Assembly (NCBI GenBank): GCA_964539135.1
Contig: CAZIFG010000008.1
Span: 1-64,000, forward strand
Source: CAZIFG01 sp964539135
GTDB taxonomy: Bacteria > Margulisbacteria > Marinamargulisbacteria > GCA-2716485 > CAZIFG01
Length of the DNA: 64,000 bases
Direction: 5' to 3'
The notes below the pieces were generated by a model, which was given only the letters and a program-made list of their open reading frames with translations, was not told the DNA's origin and searched no databases. The first letter of the stretch is position 1. The number at the start of each line of letters is the position of its first letter. Positions 44,943 through 54,775 of the stretch are shown piece after piece. The translations under genes were made by a program, and so were the position numbers.

Positions 44943-45569
44943 ATGAATACACGATTTTTTTTAGCCGTATTGGGTCTTATGATGTATGCTTCTGCTGTCA
45001 TTTCAGCGCCGGCTCAAACAGGGCTTCCTATTCAAGTCATTCAGGTTACAACCTCTAATCCTTTGAGTGTGGAAAGTCAGGCTTTAATGGCGCAAATTTT
45101 TAAACAGGGCCTTTCTATTGTCAGCCAAAAAAACTTGACCCCTGAGGCGAAATTGGAGAAATTGCGCCCCATTGTAACGCCTTATTTTGATTTTAATTTG
45201 ATGACAAAATTGGCTGTTGGGAAAGAATATTGGACGCAACTTTCTGAATTACAGCAATCTCAGCTCACAGAAGCCTTTAAGGCCTATCTTCAAGATTTAT
45301 ATTTGGTTCAGTTGGTGAATTATAAAAATCAGACTATTTTGATTCATGATCCTTCTATTTCGAATGGTCGTGTTGCGATTGATGTGGATGTGAAAGACAG
45401 GGATTCATTTTTTAGAATGACGTATAAAATTTATAAAAAATCAGGGTATATGGTTTATGATGTGGATGTTAAAGGGATTAGTACGATTCAAACCTTTAGT
45501 AAGCAATTTCGACCTTATTTAGTCGCGCATAAATTTGAGGATTTGCTTCGTGTTCTCAAAACTAAATAA
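44943..45569 (+). CDS. mlaC: MlaC/Ttg2D-like periplasmic phospholipid carrier
   Basis: Signal peptide MNTRFFLAVLGLMMYASAVISA, then LSIVSQKNLTPEAKLEKLRPIVTPYFDFNLMTKLAVG, QSQLTEAFKAYLQDLY and VYDVDVKGISTIQTF, the MlaC family pattern. Start 44943, because TATACT (44931-44936) lies 6 nt upstream; the frame upstream to 44916 would precede transcription. About 208 residues. Related HpnM proteins pair with MMPL exporters, as here. Confidence 0.9.
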   Translation: MNTRFFLAVLGLMMYASAVISAPAQTGLPIQVIQVTTSNPLSVESQALMAQIFKQGLSIVSQKNLTPEAKLEKLRPIVTPYFDFNLMTKLAVGKEYWTQLSELQQSQLTEAFKAYLQDLYLVQLVNYKNQTILIHDPSISNGRVAIDVDVKDRDSFFRMTYKIYKKSGYMVYDVDVKGISTIQTFSKQFRPYLVAHKFEDLLRVLKTK

Positions 45570-47922
45570 CGTCGTTTCTAAGGGATTGGTTTCCTACCCC
45601 AAACGCACGCTTTTTTTCTTTTTTGCCTGCATGTTGGGGCTTTCTTTTTTTGTGTATCGCTTTCAGGTGGATGCTTCAGCGGATACACTGATTAATAAAA
45701 ATGATCCTGACTTTGTGCGCATGCAGGCCTTGTCCAAGCAATATCAAACCTCAGATACTTTGTTTTTGGTGTTTACACCGCATGCCGATCTTTTTTCCCC
45801 AGATTCTTTTGAGGCTCTTCGACACTTAAAAAAAGATCTTCTTCAATTACCCGATGTTTCTTATGTGACGACGATTTTAGATGTGCCTTTATTTAAAAGT
45901 ACGTCTCTTTCTATGCAAGAAACCGTCAAACAACTTCCGACTTTAGAATCACCTTTGGTGGATTTAAAAAAAGCGCGAGCGGAATTTGTGACAAGTCCTC
46001 TCTATAAAGATCTTTTGATTAATGCTTCTGGGAAAACAACGGCTATTCAAGTGACCTTTAAAACGCCTAAAAATGGGGTTTGGAATTCTCACCAAAACAT
46101 TGAAGATATTCGGTCTATTTTGAAGCGCTATTCTTCAGAGGGTGCCTTGTATTTGGGCGGTATTAGCGTGATTTCGAATGATATGATTGATATCATTCGG
46201 GATGACCTCAGTATTTTTGGTTTTGTTGTTTTTGGGGCTATGATTTTGGTTTTAGCGCTTATTTTTAGATTGCCTCGCTGGGTTTTCATTTCTGTTCTTT
46301 CTTGTGGCTTGTCTGTGATTGCGATGATGGGTCTTTTGGGACTTATGAATTGGAAAGTTACCGTTATTTCGTCTAATTTTATTTCGCTTCAAATTATTTT
46401 AACCTTGTCTTTGGTCATTCATTTGATTGTTCAGTACAGAGAGTTGCGTCGGGATCATCCTGAAATGGATCAAAAAACCTTGGTCCAAGAAGCTATTCGA
46501 GATAAATTAACACCCAGCATCTTTACGACGCTCACGACGATGATTGGGTTTGCCTCTTTAGTGCTTTCTAACATTAAACCTATTATTTCCTTTGGGTATA
46601 TGATGCTAGGAGGACTTTTTATTTCTATTATTGTCACTTTTGTTTTTTTTGGGTCTTTTATGGTCCTTTTAAAGCGCAGTGAGGTACATCATAATCCAGG
46701 ACGGGTGTCTGCAGCTTCTGATGCCTTTTTGACTTTTTTTGCGGTTACCTCGGACCGCTATCGTAAAAGTCTTATTTGGATTAGTCTTTTGATTCTCCTT
46801 GTTGGCGGCATTGGTATTTCTAAATTGACGGTTGAAAATAGTTTTATTAATTATTTTAATTCGAAGACAGATATTTATAAAACCTTGTCCTATATTGATC
46901 AAAACTTGGGTGGAACGACTCCCTTGGATATTGTCATTAAATTAGATCCCCCTTCAAAAGAGCCACAAACTCAAGATGTTTCTGTTCCTGAGGATGATGA
47001 CTTTGCGCTTTTTGATGATGTTACTGCTCAATCTTCAGATCCTAAATATTGGTTTACGCCCGAAAAGGTGGCTTTAATTCAAAAAACACACTCATACTTA
47101 GAAAGTTTACCCCATGTAGGTAAGGTGTTGTCTTTGGCCACTCCGATGGAAATTGCGGAAGATTTGAATGGGGGGAAACCTTTAAACAGTTTAGAATTGG
47201 CTGTGTTATATGAAAGTTTACCTAATAATATTAAATCCAGTTTGGTGAATCAGTATGTGAATATTGATAAAAATGAATTGCGTTTGACTTTAAGAATTTA
47301 TGATTCTCATCCTGATTTAAGACGTGCTGCTTTGATTGAGGAAATTCGCGATGGGCTTGAGACGAAGGTGGGCCTAAAAAAAGATCAGTTTGAGCTTTCA
47401 GGTATTTTAATTTTGTATAACAATATGCTTCAAGATTTATTTGCGTCTCAAATTTTGACGTTGGGCACATCGATTTTATTTTTAGTCTTTGTCTTATTAT
47501 TTTTGTTTAGGTCTTTAAAACTTGCCTTGATGGCTGTTGTGCCTAATATTTTGGCGGTTGTGTTTATTTTAGGGTTTATGGGTTGGTTTGGATTTCCATT
47601 GGATATGATGACCATTACCATTGCGGCAATTACATTGGGTATTGGCGTTGAAGATGCCATTCATTATATTTATCATTTTTGCCAAGAATATGAAAAAGAC
47701 AAAGATGGCCTTGCGGCTATGTATCGTTCGCATAAAAGCATTGGAATGGCTATGTTTTTTACCTCTTTAGTGGTGTCTATTGGTTTTGGGGTTTTGGTTT
47801 TTTCTACGTTTATTCCCAATGTTTTGTTTGGTCTTTTTACAGCCATGGCCATGACAGTGGCCTTGCTTGCGTCTTTGACGGTGCTGCCGGCTTTGCTTCT
47901 GATCTTTTATAACCCAAAATAG
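45550..47922 (+). CDS. MMPL/RND-family lipid exporter (HpnN-like)
   Basis: An inner-membrane RND-type transporter with twelve predicted spans in two halves, each with a large periplasmic loop (~60-220 and ~430-620). Typical segments: VDASADTLINKNDPDF, AGLISL-like FGYMMLGGLFISIIVTF, ITIAAITLGIGVEDAIHYIYHF. HpnN-type proteins carry hopanoids or other lipids to the outer membrane. GTG 45550 has GAGG at 45537; TTG 45535 is the alternative. It overlaps mlaC by ~20 nt, so it likely works with MlaC and MlaA. Confidence 0.9.
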   Translation: MFSKLNNVVSKGLVSYPKRTLFFFFACMLGLSFFVYRFQVDASADTLINKNDPDFVRMQALSKQYQTSDTLFLVFTPHADLFSPDSFEALRHLKKDLLQLPDVSYVTTILDVPLFKSTSLSMQETVKQLPTLESPLVDLKKARAEFVTSPLYKDLLINASGKTTAIQVTFKTPKNGVWNSHQNIEDIRSILKRYSSEGALYLGGISVISNDMIDIIRDDLSIFGFVVFGAMILVLALIFRLPRWVFISVLSCGLSVIAMMGLLGLMNWKVTVISSNFISLQIILTLSLVIHLIVQYRELRRDHPEMDQKTLVQEAIRDKLTPSIFTTLTTMIGFASLVLSNIKPIISFGYMMLGGLFISIIVTFVFFGSFMVLLKRSEVHHNPGRVSAASDAFLTFFAVTSDRYRKSLIWISLLILLVGGIGISKLTVENSFINYFNSKTDIYKTLSYIDQNLGGTTPLDIVIKLDPPSKEPQTQDVSVPEDDDFALFDDVTAQSSDPKYWFTPEKVALIQKTHSYLESLPHVGKVLSLATPMEIAEDLNGGKPLNSLELAVLYESLPNNIKSSLVNQYVNIDKNELRLTLRIYDSHPDLRRAALIEEIRDGLETKVGLKKDQFELSGILILYNNMLQDLFASQILTLGTSILFLVFVLLFLFRSLKLALMAVVPNILAVVFILGFMGWFGFPLDMMTITIAAITLGIGVEDAIHYIYHFCQEYEKDKDGLAAMYRSHKSIGMAMFFTSLVVSIGFGVLVFSTFIPNVLFGLFTAMAMTVALLASLTVLPALLLIFYNPK

Positions 47923-47933
47923 CGTTTTTTGTC

Positions 47934-49559
47934 ATGCCTTTATTTTGCCGTATTATTGCGATGCCTGTTCGGAGTTTTGAAAGTTCTTCTGTTATTGGAG
48001 ACCCTTATGCTTTTTATCCTTTTTTGAGGGAGCCTGTTGATCAATTTCCCTCTGGCTTGACGTATTTAGCCGGTCAAAAATTGCCTTCGGGTTCTTCTAC
48101 ATTTTCATGGAGTTCTTCTTGCTCCAGTTCTGGATCTTCTTCTGGGGATGTCGCACAGACCTCTTTTTCTACAGTTCCAATTGCTTCTTCTGTCACTGTT
48201 TCTGAGAGGACTCCTTCCGTACCTTCTTTACCTTTAGAAATCCAAGATTCTCTTTTGCATTTTAAGTTGATAGATGCTTTTCTTGCGTCTGGAACTATTT
48301 CTCCACTTAAGCTGTATCTTTCTAATCTTTTCAGAGATCGTCCACTTTCTTATTTGGATGCTTTTTTTTCTTTGCTTGAATTTATGAATCCTAGGATCAG
48401 TAACTTGAACGCCACCTCAGATTTATTTCAGTACTTTTATGGCCATCTTTTAAAATTTTGTTTTGTTAATCTTGCTTATACTCCTTTTATGAAAGGTAGG
48501 TCTTATTCTGATTTTCCCTATCTCTCTCTTGAGAGGTGTGGTTTTTTTAATCAGTTTTTTTGTTTTCGGGAGAGATTGCCGCTGAATTTAGGTGGAAAAC
48601 CAAGGATTTCACATCTTTCTTTGGGTGGTGAAGGGGGAGGAGCTTCACTGATTTTAAAGGATTCTATTCTTTTGGGATCTGGGAGTTATGGAGTGGTTAA
48701 AAAGTTTGGTGATTTTGCCATTAAAAAAATACCCTTTACAATGCCTATATCTTATTTTGAGATTGCTTATGAATTTTTTCTTGCTCGATATTTACAACCT
48801 CATCCTCATTTGATGGGGATTTTAGATTCTTATGCTTATTTAGATGGTAAAAAAAAGATGGGAACATTATCAGATGGTCGCTTATCGAGTCCTTTAGGTA
48901 TGCAGTCTAAGGTGGCTTTTGTTATGCCCTGTGCAGATGGAAATGCGGGGACTTATTTTTCTACGGTTTCTTTGGATCAATCGCTTTTTCTTTTTAATGG
49001 TGCTCTTTTAGGATTACTTCATATGCACCAATCGGGTCTATGTCATAATGATTTTAAATTGGAAAATATTTTGATTATGAATGCGTCTGTAGATGCAGCT
49101 GTTAAAAAAACAGTTTTGACAGATTTTGGCATTTCTTTCCCGTTAGACCCATCTTTATTTTCATTTTTAACATGGCCTAAATTAGGGGGGTCTTTTCCTT
49201 CTCCAGAAGCTCTTTTTGCACGTCAGACGCATACGCCTGGTCTTGATAGATCTAAAATAGATAGTTTTGCTGTGGGGGTTAATTTATTGCGCCTTTTTAG
49301 AGGTAAACTTTTTGATTCGATTCCTATTCCTTATTATCGTGTGAATCCTTCTGATACTCGAGATTATCCTCAAAACCCTGTTCGTGTTTTTCTTTGTGAG
49401 GTGGCTACGTTTTCCAAAACAGTGAAATCTTCAGCTTGTTCAGATATGATAAAGGATATTACAGCACTTGCCGTTCGCTGCCTTGATGAAGATCCGACAT
49501 TGAGACCCACAGTTTCTGAAATTGTAGATGAGGTTTCTTGTATTTTGAAATCTTGCTAG
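47934..49559 (+). CDS. Eukaryotic-type serine/threonine protein kinase
   Basis: 541 residues. A Ser-rich low-complexity N-terminus (~45-100) precedes the kinase domain (~240-540): glycine loop LGSGSYGVVKKFGDFAIKK (catalytic Lys in AIKK), catalytic loop LCHNDFKLENILIMN (HND for HRD, keeping the Asp and Asn), LTDFGISF (DFG) and FPSPEAL in place of APE. Key residues for phosphotransfer are present. No membrane segment, unlike PknB. Lies 11 nt after the MMPL gene, without an SD. Substrates unknown; the PP2C at 3351 could oppose it. Confidence 0.88.
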   Translation: MPLFCRIIAMPVRSFESSSVIGDPYAFYPFLREPVDQFPSGLTYLAGQKLPSGSSTFSWSSSCSSSGSSSGDVAQTSFSTVPIASSVTVSERTPSVPSLPLEIQDSLLHFKLIDAFLASGTISPLKLYLSNLFRDRPLSYLDAFFSLLEFMNPRISNLNATSDLFQYFYGHLLKFCFVNLAYTPFMKGRSYSDFPYLSLERCGFFNQFFCFRERLPLNLGGKPRISHLSLGGEGGGASLILKDSILLGSGSYGVVKKFGDFAIKKIPFTMPISYFEIAYEFFLARYLQPHPHLMGILDSYAYLDGKKKMGTLSDGRLSSPLGMQSKVAFVMPCADGNAGTYFSTVSLDQSLFLFNGALLGLLHMHQSGLCHNDFKLENILIMNASVDAAVKKTVLTDFGISFPLDPSLFSFLTWPKLGGSFPSPEALFARQTHTPGLDRSKIDSFAVGVNLLRLFRGKLFDSIPIPYYRVNPSDTRDYPQNPVRVFLCEVATFSKTVKSSACSDMIKDITALAVRCLDEDPTLRPTVSEIVDEVSCILKSC

Positions 49560-49563
49560 TTTT

Positions 49564-50445
49564 TTACATATACCCTTCGCGTCTGAGGGTTTCAAGACCA
49601 CCGCCATCTTCTTTATCTTGTGCCCGTCCAGATCTTTCTGCAATATTGGCAAATTTTCCTTCTTTGAGCTCTTTGACGATTTCAGATACCGTTTTTGATG
49701 TGGATTCTACAGGTGTTGTACAGGGGTAGCATCCTAAGGATCGGTATCGTTTTCCCTCGCCTTGATCAAAATAAAGTTGGGTGATGGGAATATTTTCTCT
49801 CTGAATGTATTCCCAAATATTCAGTTCTGTCCAATCCAATAGTGGATGAATGCGTACATGGGTGCCAGGGGCAAAGTCAGTTTTATATTGGTTCCACAGT
49901 TCAGGGGGTTGATCGCCGACATCCCAATCGCTTTGTTTATCTCTGGGAGAGAAATAACGCTCTTTGGATCTGCTTCCTTCTTCATCTGCCCTAGCGCCTA
50001 CAATAACCCCGGTATAGGGTTCTTTGTTGGTATCTATTTCATATTGACCGGTTTGATGATTCATTCGCTTTCGGGGCCATTGTCCGGACAAGGTATGTTT
50101 TAAAGCATCACTTTTTAAGGCCTTACAGCAGGAAATTCGATCGATAGCGCCATCGGGGAAGGTTTGTTTGTTTTGAATGGCGTCCACATTTTGTCCCACG
50201 ACCATATTGAGCTTCCATTTGCGTGCAATATCGTCTCTATAGGTAATCATTTCCGGAATTTTAAAGGAGGTGTCAATGTGTACCAGCGGAAATGGAACAT
50301 GATCGAAAAAGGCTTTTCGGGTCAGCCATAATAAGACGGTACTGTCTTTTCCAATGGACCATAACATACAGAGGCTTTTAAATTCTCTGTAGGCTTCTCT
50401 TAAAATATGTACGGATTGAGATTCTAATTTATCTAAGTGATCCAT
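49564..50445 (-). CDS. cysD: Sulfate adenylyltransferase subunit CysD
   Basis: The ATP-pyrophosphatase-type subunit that forms APS with Cys[32 protein letters not shown] (PP-loop; Ile for usual Gly), [41 protein letters not shown] and [10 protein letters not shown] are family hallmarks; the C-terminus has [23 protein letters not shown]. 293 residues. Last gene of the operon that begins at the Rrf2 gene. Confidence 0.94.
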   Translation of the reverse strand: MDHLDKLESQSVHILREAYREFKSLCMLWSIGKDSTVLLWLTRKAFFDHVPFPLVHIDTSFKIPEMITYRDDIARKWKLNMVVGQNVDAIQNKQTFPDGAIDRISCCKALKSDALKHTLSGQWPRKRMNHQTGQYEIDTNKEPYTGVIVGARADEEGSRSKERYFSPRDKQSDWDVGDQPPELWNQYKTDFAPGTHVRIHPLLDWTELNIWEYIQRENIPITQLYFDQGEGKRYRSLGCYPCTTPVESTSKTVSEIVKELKEGKFANIAERSGRAQDKEDGGGLETLRREGYM

Positions 50446-50456
50446 TCTTTTTCCTT

Positions 50457-51206
50457 CTATTCAAAGACCTGTTTTTCAGGCGCTTTTCTGATTAATTTTC
50501 CATCTACAACATGTAATCCACATTCTTTTTGATCTTGGCTTTCCCACCACCATCTACCTGCTCTTATATCTTCTCCCGGCTGTATGGCGCGTGTGCACGG
50601 CTCGCAGCCTATGCTTGGGTATCCCTTGTCGTGGAGGCTATTATAAGGGATATTGTGTGTTTTGATATAGGCCCAGACCTCTTCTTCTGTCCAGTCTATG
50701 AGGGGGTTGATTTTGACAATTCCAAATCCCTCATCCCATTCCCATGCGGAGAGTTGGGTCCGTGTTGTCGATTGGGTTTTTCTTAACCCCGTGATCCATG
50801 CCTCTGTTCCTTTTAGCGCCTGTTTTAAGGGTTCTACTTTGCGAATATGGCAACATTCTTTTCTGTTTTCCACACTTTCATAAAAAGAGTTAGGGCCTTT
50901 TTGTGCTACTAATTCTTGAACATCCTTTGTATTGGGTTCATAGATCTCATAGTGTATGCCATATTTTTTTTTGCTCTCTTCTAGGACTTGAAGGGTTTCT
51001 GGGTGTAGACGACCTGTATTTAAAACAAAGATTTTTGCATTTGGATTCAGTTGTATTGCCATGTGGGTTAATACTTGGTCCTCAGCGCCTAAACTGGAGG
51101 CCAGTTTTATTTTTTCTCCAAAGCAGAAAAAGGCCTCTTTTAAGTGCGTTTCCGCACTGTGAGGTCCTTTTTCATTCCAATGCTTAATGAGATTTTGTGG
51201 CGTCAT
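50457..51206 (-). CDS. cysH: APS reductase (Fe-S, CysH-type)
   Basis: Reduces adenylylsulfate to sulfite. 249 residues with four cluster cysteines C118-C119 (KECCHIRK) and C201-C204 (CEPCTRA) that mark the [4Fe-4S] APS-using form rather than the PAPS-only E. coli form, and catalytic C229 in [19 protein letters not shown] is the PP-loop and [12 protein letters not shown] binds substrate. Fits with the degenerate APS kinase in CysN: PAPS need not be made. Confidence 0.94.
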   Translation of the reverse strand: MTPQNLIKHWNEKGPHSAETHLKEAFFCFGEKIKLASSLGAEDQVLTHMAIQLNPNAKIFVLNTGRLHPETLQVLEESKKKYGIHYEIYEPNTKDVQELVAQKGPNSFYESVENRKECCHIRKVEPLKQALKGTEAWITGLRKTQSTTRTQLSAWEWDEGFGIVKINPLIDWTEEEVWAYIKTHNIPYNSLHDKGYPSIGCEPCTRAIQPGEDIRAGRWWWESQDQKECGLHVVDGKLIRKAPEKQVFE

Positions 51207-51208
51207 GC

Positions 51209-53536
51209 TTATTTTTTCTCAATGAGTACGATCCAATGCCCGTCTTCTGTTTTTTCTTGCTTGAGTACTTTGTGGCCTTCTAATTTTACAGATCCCGGTA
51301 CATTTTGGATGGGTTCCCCATCGTCCAGTGTAATTTGAAGTTGATCTCCTGAATTTAGAGTTTCTAGTACGAGTTTTGTTTTGACAAAGTTCATGGGGCA
51401 GGCAACACCTCTAAAGTCTTTTTCTGTGAGGGCACTTTTAGGGGCGTTTTCAGGATTTGCTTCCGCTTTAGGTTTGAATCTCAGAGAGTCGTCCATGTTT
51501 TGATAGAGATCTAAAACATCTTGAGCTAAGGCTAGTATTTTGGTTTCATGTTTGGGTAGCTCTGTTTTTAATCCTAATTTTCCAAGGCTTAAAATATCCA
51601 TATAGGATTCATCGACCAAATTGGTGCTAACAAAATGTTTGGCGAAAATTTCCATGGCTTGGGTTTCGTCTTTTGCATCTAATCCACGAGTCACGAGTAG
51701 CATTCTTGAGGTGTGAAATAAAATTTGATATAAGGTTTCGGATTTATCGGCACCTTTTTGAAGCGATTCTTTATAGGTTTCAATATATTTTTTATCCACG
51801 TTAATCATGTCAAACATACCGGCAGAACATTCTGCAGACCCCATGTCGTCGAGAGACAGTTTTCGCTTGGCACCAAAATCGGTGTAGTATTTGGGATCTA
51901 CATTTAAACTGGGCACATCTTTATGGGTTTCGCACCAATCTTTAATGAATTGCGTGCCTTCCGCATCCAAATAGGCTTGATAGGTGGGATATTCATCTTT
52001 GCTGTCTAGATAATCTTCTAGAAAATCGTGGACAAAATCTGGAATCTGATGGGCGGCTAGTTCCCCTTCTTTTTTAGCATATTCTGTAATCCCTGCCCCT
52101 GTTTTGGCGCCGGCTAATACATTGTACGCAGGATAAATTTCACCGTCTTTACGGCCGATTTTCCCAAAGAATCCAAGATCTGCGATGTGGTGCATGCCAC
52201 AGGTATTGGGACATCCGGACATGTTTAATCTAAAGTCAGATAAAAGATCTAAATTGAGCTCGGATTTTACCAATCGATCTCTAATGGCGGTGGATAATCC
52301 TCTGGGTAAACAAATGCCTAATTTGCAGGTTTGGGCCCCTGTACAATTGATCATGTTGCCGATAAACGGTGCATCTTCTGCTAATGTGTAAGATAATTTT
52401 GAAATCACATTAAAGGCATTCCCTAAATAGGCTTCTGGGATGTTTCGAATGCGAATGTTTTGTGCTCTATCGCATCTGAGGGTATTGTCTCCAAAATTTT
52501 CCAAGAAATCGCAGAGAAGATCGGCGTCTTTTTTGATTAAATCGCCCAATACTAATGGCAATTTAATGCTGTATAGGCAGTCTTGTTTTTGCGCCATGAC
52601 ATATCTGGATTTCCATAAGTCGTAGGCTTCTGATCTTACAGATTCTACTGGAAGTGATGTTGCTTTGGCTTCATTTTTGATATCTGGTAGCACTAAATCT
52701 AAGGATCTGTCGTCTTTTATTTTATTGTATTCTTCTTCAAATAATCGTACAAATTCTTCACGTTCCAATTTTCGCCATAAAAATTTGATCCGGTTGCTGT
52801 TTTTACTGCGTCTATTGCCATGTTTATCAAACATGATTTTAAGGGCTTTGGCGACATGATACACATGGGATTCTGGAATGAATTCAAATAAGAGATTTCC
52901 AATCATAGGACGGGCGCCCATACCCCCTGCGCAGTAGACTTCGAAGCCTTTTTGGCCGTCTTTGATTTTGGCCACATAGCCTAAACACGTGGCTTGTGTG
53001 TATGCACTGTCATCGGGTCCATTCGACATGGCGATTTTAAATTTTCGGGGTAAATTCCAGCTGTCTGGTTCTTGAATCATGCGTGTTGTAAGTGCTATGG
53101 CATAGGGGTCTACATCGAAGACTTCTCCTGGCTGAATACCTGAAACAGACGGTGTTAAAATATTTCGGATGGTATTACCTCCACCGCCGCGTGTCGAAAG
53201 GCCTACCTCTAATAGTCCGCGAATGACAGTCATGACATCTTGAATCAATACTTCGTGGACTTGAATTTCAGACCGTGTTGTAAAATGCACTTCTCCAGAT
53301 CCGTATTTATCACCTAGTTCTGCGGCCCGCTTTAATTGCTTAGGCGTGATGCCACCCGCAGCACAGCGAATTCGAATCATATAAGTATGTTCTTGGCGTT
53401 GTTCATACATGCCATGTGCAACCCGTATGGCTTTAAATTTAGTGGGATCTATCGTGCCTTTTGCATATTCTTTCAGATCCAATTCAAATTGGTTTTGTTC
53501 TTCTACTAATACTGCGGGACTTTCATAAAATTTCAT
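51209..53536 (-). CDS. sir: Sulfite reductase hemoprotein with C-terminal TusA-like domain
   Basis: Six-electron reduction of sulfite to sulfide. Nitrite/sulfite-reductase repeats with NTIRNILT and siroheme/[4Fe-4S] ligands CTGAQTC (Cx5C) and GCPNTCG (Cx3C). After the catalytic core (~1-560) a helical section (~575-695) resembles HEPN-like segments found in some bacterial sulfite reductases. Residues ~700-775 are TusA/SirA-like (DFRGVACPMNFVKTKLVLETL), with the reactive Cys of the CPxP motif as CPMN. 775 residues. A sulfur hand-over to the TusA tail is inferred. Confidence 0.9.
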   Translation of the reverse strand: MKFYESPAVLVEEQNQFELDLKEYAKGTIDPTKFKAIRVAHGMYEQRQEHTYMIRIRCAAGGITPKQLKRAAELGDKYGSGEVHFTTRSEIQVHEVLIQDVMTVIRGLLEVGLSTRGGGGNTIRNILTPSVSGIQPGEVFDVDPYAIALTTRMIQEPDSWNLPRKFKIAMSNGPDDSAYTQATCLGYVAKIKDGQKGFEVYCAGGMGARPMIGNLLFEFIPESHVYHVAKALKIMFDKHGNRRSKNSNRIKFLWRKLEREEFVRLFEEEYNKIKDDRSLDLVLPDIKNEAKATSLPVESVRSEAYDLWKSRYVMAQKQDCLYSIKLPLVLGDLIKKDADLLCDFLENFGDNTLRCDRAQNIRIRNIPEAYLGNAFNVISKLSYTLAEDAPFIGNMINCTGAQTCKLGICLPRGLSTAIRDRLVKSELNLDLLSDFRLNMSGCPNTCGMHHIADLGFFGKIGRKDGEIYPAYNVLAGAKTGAGITEYAKKEGELAAHQIPDFVHDFLEDYLDSKDEYPTYQAYLDAEGTQFIKDWCETHKDVPSLNVDPKYYTDFGAKRKLSLDDMGSAECSAGMFDMINVDKKYIETYKESLQKGADKSETLYQILFHTSRMLLVTRGLDAKDETQAMEIFAKHFVSTNLVDESYMDILSLGKLGLKTELPKHETKILALAQDVLDLYQNMDDSLRFKPKAEANPENAPKSALTEKDFRGVACPMNFVKTKLVLETLNSGDQLQITLDDGEPIQNVPGSVKLEGHKVLKQEKTEDGHWIVLIEKK

Positions 53537-53546
53537 AAGGACTCCT

Positions 53547-53960
53547 TTAGATAATATTCAGTGGGACGCGTGATATTTCGATTTCATGCGCTGATGGCTT
53601 GACGACGTGATACCCTTTAACATCGGGCTCTGTGTTCATGAGGGACACAATAATATAAACCGGTTCTGGGTCATTAAATAAGGCTAAATCTTCTTCAGAT
53701 AGCCGTGCAGGCGTTTCTGGATGACTATGATATACCGCCAGGAGTTTTAATCCTAGTGTTCTAGCATCTTTCACAGTCGCAAATTGTTCTTTTGGATCAA
53801 AGGTAAAATGCTCGGGGCTTTGGTCGATATTGGTCATGGGATAAAATTTTTCAATTTTACCTTCTTTTCCAGCTAAATAGCCACAAGATTCCAATGGCTT
53901 TTGAGATTGCGCGTGGGCAATCATGGCATCGTAGTCTTTTTGTGTGAGTGTTAAACTCAT
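53547..53960 (-). CDS. hcyD: JAMM metalloprotease (HcyD/Mec+-like)
   Basis: 137 residues. Complete JAMM site: E24 (PLESCGYLAG), H78-x-H80 (YHSHPETP), S88 and D91, a zinc metallopeptidase of the Mov34/Mec+ type. Such enzymes trim the C-terminus of ThiS-like carriers and release amino acids bound to them. In this operon it should process the HcyS protein encoded at 56508. Overlaps hcyF by ATGA. Confidence 0.92.
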   Translation of the reverse strand: MSLTLTQKDYDAMIAHAQSQKPLESCGYLAGKEGKIEKFYPMTNIDQSPEHFTFDPKEQFATVKDARTLGLKLLAVYHSHPETPARLSEEDLALFNDPEPVYIIVSLMNTEPDVKGYHVVKPSAHEIEISRVPLNII

Positions 53961-54766
53961 TTTTTCTCCTTTATGTCGCAGGCGGCTTGCTCAAAATCTT
54001 CTAAGGCATGGATGCTTGGCGTGGTGCCACAGAGTTTGCAGGTGTCTCGTTTTTTTAGTTTTACCGTTCTAAAATTCATTTTTTTAGCATCAAAAACAAG
54101 AAGCTTGTTTTCCAGTAAGTCCCCTACTCCTGTAATATATTTTAAGACTTCTGCAGCTTGAATGGTTCCGAGCATGCCTGCGATGGCACCCAAGACTCCG
54201 GCTTGAGAACAGGTTGGGACCATATTTGGAGGTGGAGGCCCATCGAATAAGCATCTGTAGCAGGCGTTTCCGGGTGTATGTGTAAAGGTTTGCCCATCGA
54301 AGCGTAAAATACCGCCGTGAGAATAGGGTTTTTTTGCTAGAACGGCGGCGTCATTGATTAAAAATTTTGTGGCGAAATTATCGGTGCCATCGACAATAAA
54401 ATCATAGTCTTTAAAAAGATCTAAGGCATTGGATGCGGTGAGGAGGTCTTGATATGGGATGACCTTCACATCTGGATTAATTGCTTCAATTTTTTCTTTT
54501 GCGGAGAGCACTTTTGGCCGTCCAACATCGGGTGTGAAATGAATCACTTGTCGTTGAAGATTGCTTAAATCGACGACATCTCCATCGATGATTCCTAGGG
54601 TGCCTACTCCTGCAGCGGCCAAATAAAGCGCAATGGGGGCTCCCAATCCACCAGCACCAATCACCAAAACCTTTGCTTTTAAAATTTTTTCTTGGCCCAC
54701 GCCGCCTACATCTTGAAGGAGAATGTGGCGACTGTAGCGTTCAATTTGAGTTTCTGTTAAGTTCAT
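53957..54766 (-). CDS. hcyF: MoeB/ThiF-like carrier-activating enzyme (HcyF)
   Basis: 269-residue E1-like adenylyltransferase: QIERYSRHILLQDVGGVGQ, VLVIGAGGLGAPIALYLAAAGVG (ATP site), DLSNLQRQVIH, DGTDNFATKFLINDA, and zinc pairs CYRC and CKLC. Adenylates the C-terminal Gly of a ubiquitin-like sulfur carrier so that sulfide can form a thiocarboxylate. No rhodanese domain, consistent with direct use of sulfide. MoeB is the generic alternative, but no molybdopterin gene is present. Confidence 0.92.
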   Translation of the reverse strand: MNLTETQIERYSRHILLQDVGGVGQEKILKAKVLVIGAGGLGAPIALYLAAAGVGTLGIIDGDVVDLSNLQRQVIHFTPDVGRPKVLSAKEKIEAINPDVKVIPYQDLLTASNALDLFKDYDFIVDGTDNFATKFLINDAAVLAKKPYSHGGILRFDGQTFTHTPGNACYRCLFDGPPPPNMVPTCSQAGVLGAIAGMLGTIQAAEVLKYITGVGDLLENKLLVFDAKKMNFRTVKLKKRDTCKLCGTTPSIHALEDFEQAACDIKEKK

Positions 54767-54775
54767 GAGTGTCTC

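Noticed and set aside
45535..45549. TTG 45535 as the start of the MMPL gene
   Set aside because: GTG 45550 has a better-spaced GAGG; the upstream TTG would have only a weak site. Kept as an alternative.
53957..54766. MoeB or ThiF of cofactor synthesis
   Set aside because: No molybdopterin or thiamine genes nearby; linkage with a Gln-capped carrier, JAMM protease, sulfite reductase and metY fits HcyF better.
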